Shown: positions 51,255 through 60,535 of the stretch, piece after piece
Position numbering within the stretch: position 1 is the stretch's first letter
Layout of the letters: each line of letters starts with the position of its first letter
Source: Chryseobacterium pennipullorum
Lineage (GTDB): Bacteria > Bacteroidota > Bacteroidia > Flavobacteriales > Weeksellaceae
DNA length: 64,000 nt
Reading direction: 5' to 3'
Assembly (NCBI RefSeq): GCF_003384725.1
Contig: NZ_QNVV01000019.1
Coordinates: forward strand, 39,290 to 103,289
The notes under the pieces: generated by a model
The model's database searches: none
What the model was told of the DNA's origin: nothing
What the model saw: the letters and a program-made list of their open reading frames with translations, nothing else
Position numbers and translations under genes: made by a program

Positions 51255-52625
51255 ATGAAAAATTTACTTTTTAGCATCAGTATCTTTTCTTCCTCATTTG
51301 TCAATGCTCAGGGCATTAATCTGGAAGAATTTGCCACCGGACTTACCAGTCCCGTCGAGATTACCAATGCCGGCGACAACCGGTTGTTTGTTGTGCAGCA
51401 GAACGGTATTATTAAAATTATACAGCCAGATGGAACCGTTAATGCCAGCAATTTCCTGAATGTTACTTCAAAAATTGTTTATGGTGGCGAAAGAGGCCTT
51501 CTAGGACTGGCATTTCATCCACAATACCCTACGAACGGGTATTTTTTTGTGTATTATAACAACACTGCGGGAAATGTGGTGGTAGCGCGGTACAGTGTCA
51601 GTGCAACAGACCCCAACACCGCAGATCCCAATTCGGAAAAAATCCTGCTGAATATCCCAAAGCCTTTTACCAATCATAATGGAGGCAGTATTCATTTTGC
51701 TCCGGACGGAAAATTATGGGTGATCACCGGAGACGGCGGAAGTGGCGGAGATCCCAACAACAATGCCCAAAACAAAAACGCTTTATTGGGAAAAATGCTG
51801 CGGATTGATGTCAACGCCACCGGCCCTTACAATATTCCTTCAGATAATCCTTTTGCCGCAACCGGGGTGGATGGAGCAGACGAAGTATGGGCGTATGGGC
51901 TCAGAAATGCCTGGAAATTTTCTTTTGATCTGGAAACCGGGCAAGTATGGATTGCAGATGTAGGCCAGGGAGCTATAGAAGAAATCAATACAATGCCGAT
52001 CACCCAAGCCGGGATCAATTATGGCTGGCGATGCTATGAAGGAAATGATGCGTATAATACAGTAGGATGCCCCGCCCAGTCTACCATGACCTTCCCGGTA
52101 GCCGTATATGATCATTCCGGTGGAAAATGTTCAATTACAGGAGGCTATGTCTACAGAGGAATACAAAACCCATCCCTTCAAGGGAAATATTTTTTTGCCG
52201 ATTACTGCTCCACACAAATCGGAATTCTGGACAGCAGCAATGCAATAACCTGGACTTCTGCCTACAGTGGGAATAACTTCTCTACATTCGGCCAGGATTC
52301 ACAAAAAGAGCTGTATGTAGCCGCAGTGAACAGTGGAAAGATTTTCAAAATCACAACGGGAACGCTCAGTACCCAGGAAAGCAATAACCTAGGAACCGTC
52401 AGAATATATCCCAACCCGGCTTCCAAAGAAATCTTCATTGATGGCGTGAAGGATCAAAAATTAACTGCAGAAATCATCAGTGCGGAAGGAAGAAAGGTGC
52501 TGGAAAAGGATCAGATCACTCAAGGCAAAGGCATTGATATTTCCGGAATACCTGCCGGAGTCTATTTTATTAATCTGAAATCCGGCGAGCTGAAATCTTA
52601 CAGCCAGAAGATTATCATTAAGTAA
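51255..52625 (+). CDS. PQQ-dependent sugar dehydrogenase with type IX sorting domain
   Basis: The 456-residue exported protein has a signal peptide (LLFSISIFSSSFVNAQ) and a six-bladed propeller of the soluble glucose/sorbosone dehydrogenase family. FHPQYPTNGYFFVYY, NHNGGSIHFAPDGKLWVITGDGG and GLRNAWKFSFDLETGQVWIADVGQ are characteristic. The last ~75 residues (VRIYPNPASKEIFIDG ... GVYFINLKSG) are a type IX secretion C-terminal signal. It should sit on the cell surface and oxidise sugars with PQQ supplied from outside. The PQQ synthesis genes are not in the window. Confidence 0.92.
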   Translation: MKNLLFSISIFSSSFVNAQGINLEEFATGLTSPVEITNAGDNRLFVVQQNGIIKIIQPDGTVNASNFLNVTSKIVYGGERGLLGLAFHPQYPTNGYFFVYYNNTAGNVVVARYSVSATDPNTADPNSEKILLNIPKPFTNHNGGSIHFAPDGKLWVITGDGGSGGDPNNNAQNKNALLGKMLRIDVNATGPYNIPSDNPFAATGVDGADEVWAYGLRNAWKFSFDLETGQVWIADVGQGAIEEINTMPITQAGINYGWRCYEGNDAYNTVGCPAQSTMTFPVAVYDHSGGKCSITGGYVYRGIQNPSLQGKYFFADYCSTQIGILDSSNAITWTSAYSGNNFSTFGQDSQKELYVAAVNSGKIFKITTGTLSTQESNNLGTVRIYPNPASKEIFIDGVKDQKLTAEIISAEGRKVLEKDQITQGKGIDISGIPAGVYFINLKSGELKSYSQKIIIK

Positions 52626-52648
52626 AAAGAAAAATATTTTAAACATAA

Positions 52649-52789
52649 ATGGGCGCTAAGTTCCTTGCTTCTTATGTAAAACAATCGCTAAGGCGTTCAC
52701 TCGAAAAAGCTTTTGCTGAACAAAGTGCCCTGCGAAAGAAAATCATACGCAACACCAGTAATCTTGCAAACATTGCATTAAAAAAATAG
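52649..52789 (+). CDS. Candidate 46-aa basic small ORF (doubtful)
   Basis: ATG at 52649 to TAG at 52787-52789 encodes a 46-residue amphipathic, basic peptide starting MGAKFLASYVKQSLRRSLEK. There is no clear ribosome binding site, and part of the sequence (CGCTAAGGCG and similar) resembles intergenic repeat DNA. It could be chance. Listed so that it is not lost. Confidence 0.15.
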   Translation: MGAKFLASYVKQSLRRSLEKAFAEQSALRKKIIRNTSNLANIALKK

Positions 52790-52845
52790 ATTCAAGCTTT
52801 ACAGCTCTAGTACAAAGAGTAAACTAAAAATTTTAAAGCAAATAA

Positions 52846-52873
52846 AAAGCGGTTCTGTATTGAACCGCTTTTA
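52846..52873. terminator. Bidirectional terminator between the PQQ dehydrogenase and hemN genes
   Basis: A perfect 11-bp stem (AAAAGCGGTTC / GAACCGCTTTT) with a 6-nt loop lies 2 bp after the hemN stop. T-runs are present on both sides. Confidence 0.88.
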
Positions 52874-52875
52874 CT

Positions 52876-54234
52876 TTATATTGTCATCGAGAAAATTCTC
52901 GTTTCAGGCTTATTTCTCATCATCCTGAGGTCAAAAACCATGGCTACATTTCTTGTAAATGCCCGGCCCCCCTCGGTAATTTTGATTTCATGACCATTGA
53001 TTTCCACCAATCCGTCGTTTTCCATTTCCTGAAGCATATCTAATGCATTTTCGAGCTCCGGAAAAGAATTCTGAGGAGTAAAAGTAGTTTCCAGCTGGCA
53101 CATCAGATTCAGAATATGTCTTCTTACCATCAGATCCTCTTCATTCAGAACGTGTCCTTTCACTACCGGAATCTCTCCTTCTTCAACTGTTTTCTGATAG
53201 TCCTCCACTGTTTTTACATTCTGGGCAAAAGCATACCACGAGTCTGAAATGGCAGACATTCCCAACCCCACCATCAGCTGGGTGTTACTCGAAGTATATC
53301 CCATAAAGTTTCTGTGAAGCTTCTTATGGATCAGGGACTGATAGAGATCATCATGTTCCAGCGAAAAGTGATCCATCCCCACCTCAATATATCCCAGATC
53401 CTGCAACAGTTTTTTACCGTCTTCATACAAACGGCGCTTTTCTTCACCACTCGGCAGGTCATTTTCATCAAATCCTCTTTGCCCCACTCCTTTTACCCAT
53501 GGAACATGCGCATATGAATAAAAAGCCAGCCTGTCCGGCTTCAGCTCCATTGTTTTTCTTATGGTGTGCTCCATTGCTTCCCAAGTCTGGTGAGGAAGTC
53601 CGAAGACCAAATCATGGCTAATCCCTCTGTAACCGATTTCTTTAGCCCATTCGGTTACATTTTTAACATTTTCGAATGGCTGAATCCTATTGATCGCCTT
53701 CTGCACTTTAGGGTCATAATCCTGAACCCCAAAACTCACCCTTCTGAAACCAAGGTCATACAAAGTCTGAAGGTGTTCCCTGGTCGTATTGTTCGGATGG
53801 CCTTCGAAAGAAAACTCAGGATGTTCTGCAATATCTACTGTGGTAAAAATCCCTTCCAACAGGGTCTTCAAATTTTCAGGAGAAAAAAATGTTGGAGTAC
53901 CTCCGCCCAAATGAAGCTCTTTCAGTTTGGGTTTTTCGTTGAAAAGTCCTAGATAAAGCTTCCATTCTTTCAAGACGCTCTCCAGATATGGAATTTCAAC
54001 GCTGTGCTGTTTTGTAATTCTCTTATGACATGCACAGAAAGTACATAAAGCCTCACAAAAAGGCAGGTGAATATAGATAGAAATTCCCTCTGCTGCGTTC
54101 GTCTCATGAAAAGACCTGATGACACTATTCTTCCATTTTTCCGGTGAAAATGTGGTTTCATCCCAATACGGAACCGTAGGATAAGAGGTGTAACGCGGCC
54201 CGGGAATATTATATTTATCTATTAAAGAGTTCAT
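52876..54234 (-). CDS. hemN: Oxygen-independent coproporphyrinogen III oxidase
   Basis: The 452-residue radical-SAM enzyme decarboxylates coproporphyrinogen III to protoporphyrinogen IX without oxygen. The 4Fe-4S cluster motif is FCEALCTFCACH (CxxxCxxC plus the extra Cys typical of HemN). The GGGTPTFF SAM segment and the HemN C-terminal domain follow. The N-terminal PRYTSYPTVP trip-wire sequence identifies HemN proper rather than HemW. Single gene. Confidence 0.94.
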   Translation of the reverse strand: MNSLIDKYNIPGPRYTSYPTVPYWDETTFSPEKWKNSVIRSFHETNAAEGISIYIHLPFCEALCTFCACHKRITKQHSVEIPYLESVLKEWKLYLGLFNEKPKLKELHLGGGTPTFFSPENLKTLLEGIFTTVDIAEHPEFSFEGHPNNTTREHLQTLYDLGFRRVSFGVQDYDPKVQKAINRIQPFENVKNVTEWAKEIGYRGISHDLVFGLPHQTWEAMEHTIRKTMELKPDRLAFYSYAHVPWVKGVGQRGFDENDLPSGEEKRRLYEDGKKLLQDLGYIEVGMDHFSLEHDDLYQSLIHKKLHRNFMGYTSSNTQLMVGLGMSAISDSWYAFAQNVKTVEDYQKTVEEGEIPVVKGHVLNEEDLMVRRHILNLMCQLETTFTPQNSFPELENALDMLQEMENDGLVEINGHEIKITEGGRAFTRNVAMVFDLRMMRNKPETRIFSMTI

Positions 54235-54409
54235 TTGAAAAATTAATTTATCGGATCATGAAATTTAACATCAATAAAATTTCATCTTACAAAATTAACC
54301 ATTACTTGTGAATTATAACCTATGAAATATATTAGGTTGTATTTTATAATGAGTCTAAATACGTATGATCAGGCATTTGTCTTATAATGATAAATTCTAT
54401 ATCTTATAT

Positions 54410-55423
54410 TTAAAATTTTAATTTCATGACCGCTATTCTTTTATTTCCTGCTAAAACAATCCTGTTGCCATCGATCCAGTTAAAAACAAAGAATCCTTTT
54501 TCATCAGAAATTTTCTTCCATGTTTTTCCAAAATCCGAAGAATAGCTGATATTCTGATCTCCCACTGCCATCATTTCTTTCCCTTTTGAGCCGGGCTTAA
54601 TCTTCACACAGGTCATATAACCGGCATTCTGCCCCGAAGCCTGAACCTGCCAGGTTTCCCCTCCGTCATTTGTCGTTGCAATATTATTGATATTGGCATC
54701 CTGCTTTGTGTAATCTCCCCCTACTGCAATTCCAAAGCGGTCATCATAAAAATCTATTGAATACATTCCCTGTGATGATTCTCCCTGAATAAACGGAGTA
54801 TTAAATATTTCGAATTTTTCGGTTTTCAGGTTCATTCTTAAAATCCTGGAAGCTTTACCGCCTGTTGCAATCCACAGGTATTTTGAAGCGGAAGAAATAT
54901 TGGTATTACTGGCCGCAAAAGCAGCTTCACCTTCATTGAGCACTACATTATTTTTAAAGGGACTCCATTTTCCATCCCGGTATACGGCCAGCTTCAGAAG
55001 ATGGTCCTTGCCTGAATCACTGAAGGTATAGGCCAATCTGTCGTTCACGAAATGCAGGGCATCATAGAAGGCCGTCTTCACGGTATCAGTAAAAACCACT
55101 TGTGATGTCAAGTTTTTTTTGTCAATTTTAAAGAATCTGGCCGGGCTTTCAATATTAATTGTGTAAAAAGACGTTTTGTCCTGTCCGAGGGTTCTGAACT
55201 GAAGCTTCTCTTCGGATACCTTAATCTGCTTTTGATTTTTAGGATTTCCGATATCCACATACCCCACCTTCGCCTCTGTTCCGGAATACCATATTGTATG
55301 GCCATCTGTTTCCAGAGCTCTGATGCTGACGTTATCGTTTAAAATCGTTTCCAAACTTTCCACCTGCTGGGAAAAAGCTGTGATTCCCACAGCCAAGAAT
55401 ACAATAGAGAAAATGTTTTTCAT
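54410..55423 (-). CDS. Secreted YCF48-like beta-propeller protein
   Basis: The 337-residue protein has a signal peptide (IFSIVFLAVGITAFSQQ). It carries repeats typical of BNR/YCF48-type propellers: TNDGGETWQVQASG and YSSDFGKTWKKISDEKGFF are two Asp-box-like units, with GIAVGGDYTK and MMAVGDQN marking blades. Such proteins act as assembly factors (HCF136/YCF48) or glycan-binding proteins; here the role is unknown. It is 43 bp downstream of the APC permease gene, past a hairpin (55434-55456). Confidence 0.8.
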   Translation of the reverse strand: MKNIFSIVFLAVGITAFSQQVESLETILNDNVSIRALETDGHTIWYSGTEAKVGYVDIGNPKNQKQIKVSEEKLQFRTLGQDKTSFYTINIESPARFFKIDKKNLTSQVVFTDTVKTAFYDALHFVNDRLAYTFSDSGKDHLLKLAVYRDGKWSPFKNNVVLNEGEAAFAASNTNISSASKYLWIATGGKASRILRMNLKTEKFEIFNTPFIQGESSQGMYSIDFYDDRFGIAVGGDYTKQDANINNIATTNDGGETWQVQASGQNAGYMTCVKIKPGSKGKEMMAVGDQNISYSSDFGKTWKKISDEKGFFVFNWIDGNRIVLAGNKRIAVMKLKF

Positions 55424-55433
55424 ACTTATTCAT

Positions 55434-55456
55434 TAAAAAAACCCGCCGAAGCGGGT
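55434..55456 (-). terminator. Terminator of the APC permease gene
   Basis: On the minus strand ACCCGC-TTCG-GCGGGT, with a stable UUCG-type loop, is followed by a run of T's. It lies 11 bp after the permease stop and directly before the propeller gene. Confidence 0.9.
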
Positions 55457-55466
55457 TATATCATTA

Positions 55467-56984
55467 TTAGTCTACATTATTATACTTTTCAGGGTTGTTC
55501 AGTTTACTATGTGATTTTCCATACATAAAATACACTAAACCACCAAAGAATAGCCAGATAGCAGAAAGCTCCAATGCATGAGCGCTAAGATTGAATATCA
55601 GATAGATATTAATAATAACACCTAATGCCACTACAATTTTATAGGCAGGAACTTTAAATGGTCTGATAAGATTAGGTTCTTTTTTTCTCATCACCCAAAC
55701 AGCAATACAAACCAATGTAAAGGCAAACAGGGTACCAAAGCTTGTCATATCTGCCAGTGTCGAAATCGGTGTAAAGGCAGCAATTAATGCCACTACGATT
55801 CCCAAAAGGATAATCCCTTTGTAAGGCGTTCTTGTTTTTGGATGAAGTTCTCCGAAGAATTTAGGAATTAATCCGTCTTTGGCCATCCCAATAAAGATTC
55901 TGGACTGCCCCATCATCATGACCATCACCACAGAGATCAATCCTACCGTAGCTGCAATCGTTACAATATTACTTGCCCAGTGCTTCCCTGCAATTTCAAA
56001 TGCATAGGCCACAGGAGCTTTAATAGCATCAGGATATTTTCCTTCAGGATTAAAGTCTGTATAATGCATCATCCCTGTTAATACAAGAGATACACAGATA
56101 TAAAGAGCTGTACAGATCAGTAATGAAGTGATGATCGCAAAAGGAACGTCTTTTTTAGGATTAATAGCTTCTCCAGCCTGTGTAGAAACAGCATCAAAAC
56201 CAATATAGGCAAAGAATATGGCTGCGGCTCCGGAAATTATTCCTTTGAGACCGTATGCAGAGACCATATCTCCTTCTGAATTTTTAATTTTTATGGCATC
56301 GGGGATGAAAGGGTTCCAGTTTTTAACTCCTTCTGTAGCGTTGTACAATTCCGGATTTGAAAAAACGATATAGGCTCCGGCGATCACCACAAAGATCACG
56401 GCTGAAGTTTTTAGCAAAACGATCAGGTTATTCGCTCCGGCAGCTTCTTTGGTTCCTTTTACCAGCAAAGCGGTAATAAGCAACACCAGGATAAATGCAG
56501 GAAGATTCATCGAAAAGCCTTCACCGGTATAACTTGCCGGGTCTGAGGTGAGATAGGAAGGCAGATGAATTCCGAATATTTTTAAAAATTTGGTAAAATA
56601 GCCGGACCAGCTCACCGAAACGGCCATACTTGCCATGGCATACTCCAGGATGAGACACCAGCCCATTGCCCATGCAAAAATTTCTCCTACGGTACCATAG
56701 GCATAGGCATAGGCCGAACCTTCAACAGGAATGATGGAGGCAAACTCTGCATAACATAATGCGGCAAAAACACAGGCAATACCTGCAACAATAAATGAGA
56801 TTGCCAGTGCCGGACCTGCATGATAATATGCTCCGGTTCCTGTAAGAACGAAGATTCCGCCACCAATGATAGCTCCTACTCCAATTGCTGTTAAACTCCA
56901 TTTTCCAAGGACTTTCTTCAGCTCACTTTTCTGCATATCTGCCTCATAGGCACTTAGCGGCTTCTTAACCCAAATTTTAGACAT
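55467..56984 (-). CDS. APC superfamily amino acid permease
   Basis: The 505-residue inner-membrane protein has about 12-13 helices. The unwound TM1 motif GVGAIIGGGIFVLTGTGA and the TM6-type FFAYIGFDAVSTQAGEAINPKKDVPFAI are clear, as is the C-terminal HPKTRTPYKGI loop. It resembles cationic amino acid transporters (CAT type). The substrate cannot be fixed; a basic or neutral amino acid is the family's usual cargo. Single gene with its own terminator. Confidence 0.9.
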   Translation of the reverse strand: MSKIWVKKPLSAYEADMQKSELKKVLGKWSLTAIGVGAIIGGGIFVLTGTGAYYHAGPALAISFIVAGIACVFAALCYAEFASIIPVEGSAYAYAYGTVGEIFAWAMGWCLILEYAMASMAVSVSWSGYFTKFLKIFGIHLPSYLTSDPASYTGEGFSMNLPAFILVLLITALLVKGTKEAAGANNLIVLLKTSAVIFVVIAGAYIVFSNPELYNATEGVKNWNPFIPDAIKIKNSEGDMVSAYGLKGIISGAAAIFFAYIGFDAVSTQAGEAINPKKDVPFAIITSLLICTALYICVSLVLTGMMHYTDFNPEGKYPDAIKAPVAYAFEIAGKHWASNIVTIAATVGLISVVMVMMMGQSRIFIGMAKDGLIPKFFGELHPKTRTPYKGIILLGIVVALIAAFTPISTLADMTSFGTLFAFTLVCIAVWVMRKKEPNLIRPFKVPAYKIVVALGVIINIYLIFNLSAHALELSAIWLFFGGLVYFMYGKSHSKLNNPEKYNNVD

Positions 56985-57137
56985 GTTTTTTTATTTATTT
57001 AAGGATTTACGAAAATATAAAAAATTTAGAAACTCTCCCATTTATCGGCAAACTTTCGTCAGATATTTTACATTAAAAACTCTAAAAACCTGACCAGCAC
57101 GATATTCATATCATTTCATCAGGTCTTATTTTTTTAT

Positions 57138-57145
57138 TATTTTTG
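57138..57145 (+). promoter_or_regulatory. -7 element of the pnuC promoter
   Basis: TATTTTTG ends 5 bp before the ATG at 57151, so initiation would fall at the start codon and the mRNA would be nearly leaderless. An imperfect inverted repeat ACCTGA...TCAGGT (57088-57124) lies just upstream and could be an operator. Confidence 0.45.
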
Positions 57146-57150
57146 ATCGC

Positions 57151-57813
57151 ATGAATTTATATGACCTTTTTGTAAAACCGTATGAAAATTATACGGCTTT
57201 ACAGATCATACTGGAGGCCTGTGGGGCTATATTTGGAACCCTGAGTGTATATTTTTCTATTAAAAAGAATATCTGGGTATATCCTACCGGTATTATTTCC
57301 ACATTGATCTATGTCTATATTCTTTTCAATTTCGGACTGCTGGGTGACTGCCTGATTAATGTTTATTATACTATAATGAGCGTATACGGATGGGTTCTCT
57401 GGTCGAAAAACTCCAAAGACCATATTCATGTAGAGGTGACCTGGGCCACACGGAAAGAATGGGTATATGCTGTCATTCTATTTATACTGAGTTTAGCATT
57501 TGTAACCCTTATATACTATTATAAACCATATATTGATCATATGGAAAGCAGCAGCTTCGGGCTGGATCATCTGGATTGGGCCAATTGGCTGGATGTTTTA
57601 ACTACTTCCATATTTTTGGTAGGAATGTGGTTTATGGCCAAACAGCGCATTGAGAACTGGATTTTCTGGATTATCGGTGATCTTATTTGCATACCGATGA
57701 TGATTTTTAAGGGACTTGGAATCACTTCGGTTCAATATTTGGTATTTACTATAATGGCTATCTTAGGATACCTCAATTGGAAAAAAAGTTTTAAAGAAAA
57801 AAAAGTACAATAA
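57151..57813 (+). CDS. pnuC: Nicotinamide riboside transporter PnuC
   Basis: The 220-residue protein has about seven helices and the PnuC signature WVYPTGIISTLIYVYILFNFG and YGWVLWSKN, with the C-terminal NWIFWIIGDLICIPMMIFKGLG. It imports nicotinamide riboside, an NAD precursor, by facilitated diffusion trapped by phosphorylation. No kinase gene is adjacent. The next gene (a lipoprotein) begins 5 bp downstream, so they are co-transcribed. Confidence 0.92.
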   Translation: MNLYDLFVKPYENYTALQIILEACGAIFGTLSVYFSIKKNIWVYPTGIISTLIYVYILFNFGLLGDCLINVYYTIMSVYGWVLWSKNSKDHIHVEVTWATRKEWVYAVILFILSLAFVTLIYYYKPYIDHMESSSFGLDHLDWANWLDVLTTSIFLVGMWFMAKQRIENWIFWIIGDLICIPMMIFKGLGITSVQYLVFTIMAILGYLNWKKSFKEKKVQ

Positions 57814-57818
57814 AAGTC

Positions 57819-58484
57819 ATGAAAAATTTATTAAAAATAGCAGTAAGCATTTTTGCCATCTCTACTTTAACATCATGTATGGCATATAATGACGGATATG
57901 CGAACGGGGGCGGTTATGGCGACCCTTATTATAACAACGGATATTACTATGCTCCTTCCGGATATTACGGAAATGGCGGGTATTGGGGCAATGACGGCTA
58001 TTATTATAGAAACGATGTCAATTATTATTATGACAATGGAGCTCCTTATTACTACTATAATTACAACAACTCACGAAGAAAAGTATATGTAGAAAGAAGA
58101 TCTGGCAACAACACCTCTACATCCAGACCGAACGGATTCAGAGGCCAGACCAACAGTGGCAGTGGCTTCAATAATAACAGCGGCGGCTTTAATAACAGAA
58201 GCAACAACAGCAACCGAAATAATAATAACAGCGGTGGCTTCAGAAACCAGAACAACAACCAAAACAATCAAGGGAACAGAAATAACCAGAACAGCGGCGG
58301 TTTCAGACAAGGAAGCAGCACTCAAAACACGCAGAAAAATTCAAACAGCGGTGGCTTCAGAAACACTGAGACTAATACCACCCGATCTGAACCTTCAAGC
58401 GGAAGTGGATTCAGAAGTGGTTCTTCCGGTCAGAATAACAACTCCAACAATTCAAACAAACAGAATAGCGGCGGGTTTAGATAA
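57819..58484 (+). CDS. Low-complexity lipoprotein with Tyr/Gly-rich and SGGFR repeats
   Basis: The 221-residue protein has a lipobox (STLTSC, Cys20). Residues ~25-85 are rich in Tyr, Gly and Asn (NGYYYAPSGYYGNGGYWGND). After a basic patch (RRKVYVERR) the remaining ~120 residues are Asn/Ser/Gly-rich with five SGGF units (four of them SGGFR) and two SGSGF units, ending exactly in SGGFR. No fold is expected. It may form a flexible surface layer or bind polymers. It is 5 bp from pnuC. Confidence 0.8.
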   Translation: MKNLLKIAVSIFAISTLTSCMAYNDGYANGGGYGDPYYNNGYYYAPSGYYGNGGYWGNDGYYYRNDVNYYYDNGAPYYYYNYNNSRRKVYVERRSGNNTSTSRPNGFRGQTNSGSGFNNNSGGFNNRSNNSNRNNNNSGGFRNQNNNQNNQGNRNNQNSGGFRQGSSTQNTQKNSNSGGFRNTETNTTRSEPSSGSGFRSGSSGQNNNSNNSNKQNSGGFR

Positions 58485-58502
58485 AACGATTATAAATAAG
58501 AG

Positions 58503-58529
58503 AACGAACAGTTAACACTGTTCGTTTTT
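58503..58529 (+). terminator. Terminator of the pnuC-lipoprotein pair
   Basis: The 10-bp stem AACGAACAGT / ACTGTTCGTT with loop TAAC is followed by TTT. Confidence 0.85.
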
Positions 58530-58543
58530 CATTTTAAATATAT

Positions 58544-58551
58544 TAATTTTG
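58544..58551 (+). promoter_or_regulatory. -7 element of the dapF promoter
   Basis: TAATTTTG fits TAnnTTTG and is 27 bp before the dapF start codon. Confidence 0.55.
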
Positions 58552-58577
58552 TCTCTTTATGTAAGACAAAAAGAAAT

Positions 58578-59345
58578 ATGGAATTTTATAAATACCAGGG
58601 AACGGGAAATGACTTTGTAATGGTAGATAACCGTGATCTTCAGTTCCCTAAAGACAAAAATACGATTGAAAGGCTATGTGACCGACGTTTCGGAATAGGA
58701 GCTGATGGCCTTATCCTCCTGGAAAATGATCCTGATTATGATTTTAAGATGGTCTATTACAATTCTGACGGCGGAGAAAGCACGATGTGTGGAAACGGCG
58801 GACGATGCCTGGTTGCCTTTGCTTTTTTCCTAGATGTATTTGAAGACAAATGCAGATTTATGGCCATCGACGGGGAACACGAGGCTGAAATTCATAACGG
58901 AGTTATCAAGTTAAAAATGATCGATGTGGATACTATATCGAATGACGGTGATGATGCTGTTCTCAATACCGGCTCACCTCATTATGTAAAATACGTAAAT
59001 GATTTAGCTGACTTCGGGGTCTATGCGGAAGGATATGCGATCAGAAATTCTGAAAATTATAAGGAAAAAGGAATCAATGTTAACTTTATGGAAAAAATTT
59101 CTGATGAAGAAATTTTTGTAAGAACCTATGAACGAGGCGTTGAGGACGAAACATACAGTTGTGGAACCGGAGTTACAGCTTCTGCTTTAACTTTTCTCCA
59201 AAATAACAATCTAACTTCTGTAAAAGTTAAAACTTTAGGTGGAAACCTTAAAGTATATGCAGAAAAAAACGGAAATTCTTTCCGAAATATATGGCTTGAA
59301 GGCCCTGCAAAACAAGTTTTTAGAGGAAAGGTAGATATCTTTTAA
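58578..59345 (+). CDS. dapF: Diaminopimelate epimerase
   Basis: The 255-residue PLP-independent racemase converts LL- to meso-diaminopimelate for lysine and peptidoglycan. The two catalytic Cys are Cys71 (TMCGNGGRC) and Cys195 (YSCGTGVTA). The start GTGNDFVMVDNR is the family N-terminus. The length is slightly short but complete. mltG follows 33 bp later, giving a small cell-wall operon. Confidence 0.96.
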   Translation: MEFYKYQGTGNDFVMVDNRDLQFPKDKNTIERLCDRRFGIGADGLILLENDPDYDFKMVYYNSDGGESTMCGNGGRCLVAFAFFLDVFEDKCRFMAIDGEHEAEIHNGVIKLKMIDVDTISNDGDDAVLNTGSPHYVKYVNDLADFGVYAEGYAIRNSENYKEKGINVNFMEKISDEEIFVRTYERGVEDETYSCGTGVTASALTFLQNNNLTSVKVKTLGGNLKVYAEKNGNSFRNIWLEGPAKQVFRGKVDIF

Positions 59346-59377
59346 AAAAAACAGAACTTTTAATCAACGGTATAAGA

Positions 59378-60403
59378 ATGAAAAAAACGATTCTCATTGT
59401 TATTCTGCTGGTCTTTGTTGCCGCAGGATTTTTTGGTTTGAGATTTTATAATAAATATTACGGAAACAATGTAGAAAAAGAAGGCTATGTTTTGATTCCC
59501 CATAAAGCAGGTTTCAAACAGATCCTGGATTCTATTGCTCCATATCTTAAAGATAGCGAATCATTTGAAACTGTAGCGAAAGACAAGGGACTGAACACTA
59601 GCTTTAAAGCGGGACGCTATCACATCCAGAGCGGGAAAGGGAATACAGACCTTGTGAATATGATAAAAGCCGGCAATCAGACAGCCAATTCGTTTAGAAT
59701 CGGGGATTTTGGTGATATGTACCAGATGATTGGTAAAGTAACCAAAAAAACGGAACTCGATTCTCTGCATTTTGTCAATGATCTTGATGGAATTGCACAG
59801 GAGAAAGGCTATAAAAATGTTGAAGATTTAAAAAAGTATTTTTTCATAGATACCTATAATTTTTTCTGGACCGTAAGCCCCAGAGAATTTTTTGCAAAGT
59901 TTGAAGATCAGTATCATGATTTCTGGACAGCCGAAAGAAAAAATAAAGAACAGCAATCCGGTCTGACAAGAGAGCAGATCTATGCACTGGCTTCTATTGT
60001 ATATAAGGAATCAGGAGGAAAAAAAGATGAAATGAAAACGATCGCAGGATTATATTTAAACCGTTACAGGAAAGGAATGAAACTTCAGTCTGACCCTACG
60101 GTAATCTATGCCATCAACAAGCAGACTAATTTTAAGGAACCGATTAAAAGAGTACTTTATAAGCATTTGTCTACGCCATCACCTTATAATACCTATGCTA
60201 ATGCAGGGATTCCTCCGGGACCGATCTGTGTTGTAGATAAAAACTCAGTAGATGCCGTTTTAGAAGCAGAAAACAATAATTATATATTTATGTGTGCCGA
60301 TCCTGCACGATTTGGATATCACAAGTTTACCGCAAGCGCTGAAGAGCATGCTGTAAATGCTAAAGCCTATCAGAATTGGCTCAACTCCAAAAATATAAAA
60401 TAG
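59378..60403 (+). CDS. mltG: Endolytic transglycosylase MltG
   Basis: The 341-residue inner-membrane protein has one N-terminal helix (ILIVILLVFVAAGFFGLRF). A LysM-like region follows, then the YceG domain with the catalytic Glu in ALASIVYKESGG. TVIYAINKQT and SPYNTYANAGIPPGPICV are family segments. It cuts nascent glycan strands and so sets their length. It is co-transcribed with dapF. Confidence 0.94.
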   Translation: MKKTILIVILLVFVAAGFFGLRFYNKYYGNNVEKEGYVLIPHKAGFKQILDSIAPYLKDSESFETVAKDKGLNTSFKAGRYHIQSGKGNTDLVNMIKAGNQTANSFRIGDFGDMYQMIGKVTKKTELDSLHFVNDLDGIAQEKGYKNVEDLKKYFFIDTYNFFWTVSPREFFAKFEDQYHDFWTAERKNKEQQSGLTREQIYALASIVYKESGGKKDEMKTIAGLYLNRYRKGMKLQSDPTVIYAINKQTNFKEPIKRVLYKHLSTPSPYNTYANAGIPPGPICVVDKNSVDAVLEAENNNYIFMCADPARFGYHKFTASAEEHAVNAKAYQNWLNSKNIK

Positions 60404-60535
60404 GTTTAGCAGACACCACCAATTTAAACAGTTAGAAAAAATAATAAAGATCATAATTTTTTGAAAATCAATATTTTATTGTGATTCAAGAGATTAAGGG
60501 TTATCCTTTCACGATTTTATACAAAAAAATAACCT

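Noticed and set aside
56985..57150. Riboswitch (NAD-II or TPP type) in front of pnuC
   Set aside because: The predicted start of transcription is at the ATG, leaving no room for a structured leader, and no known riboswitch core was recognised.
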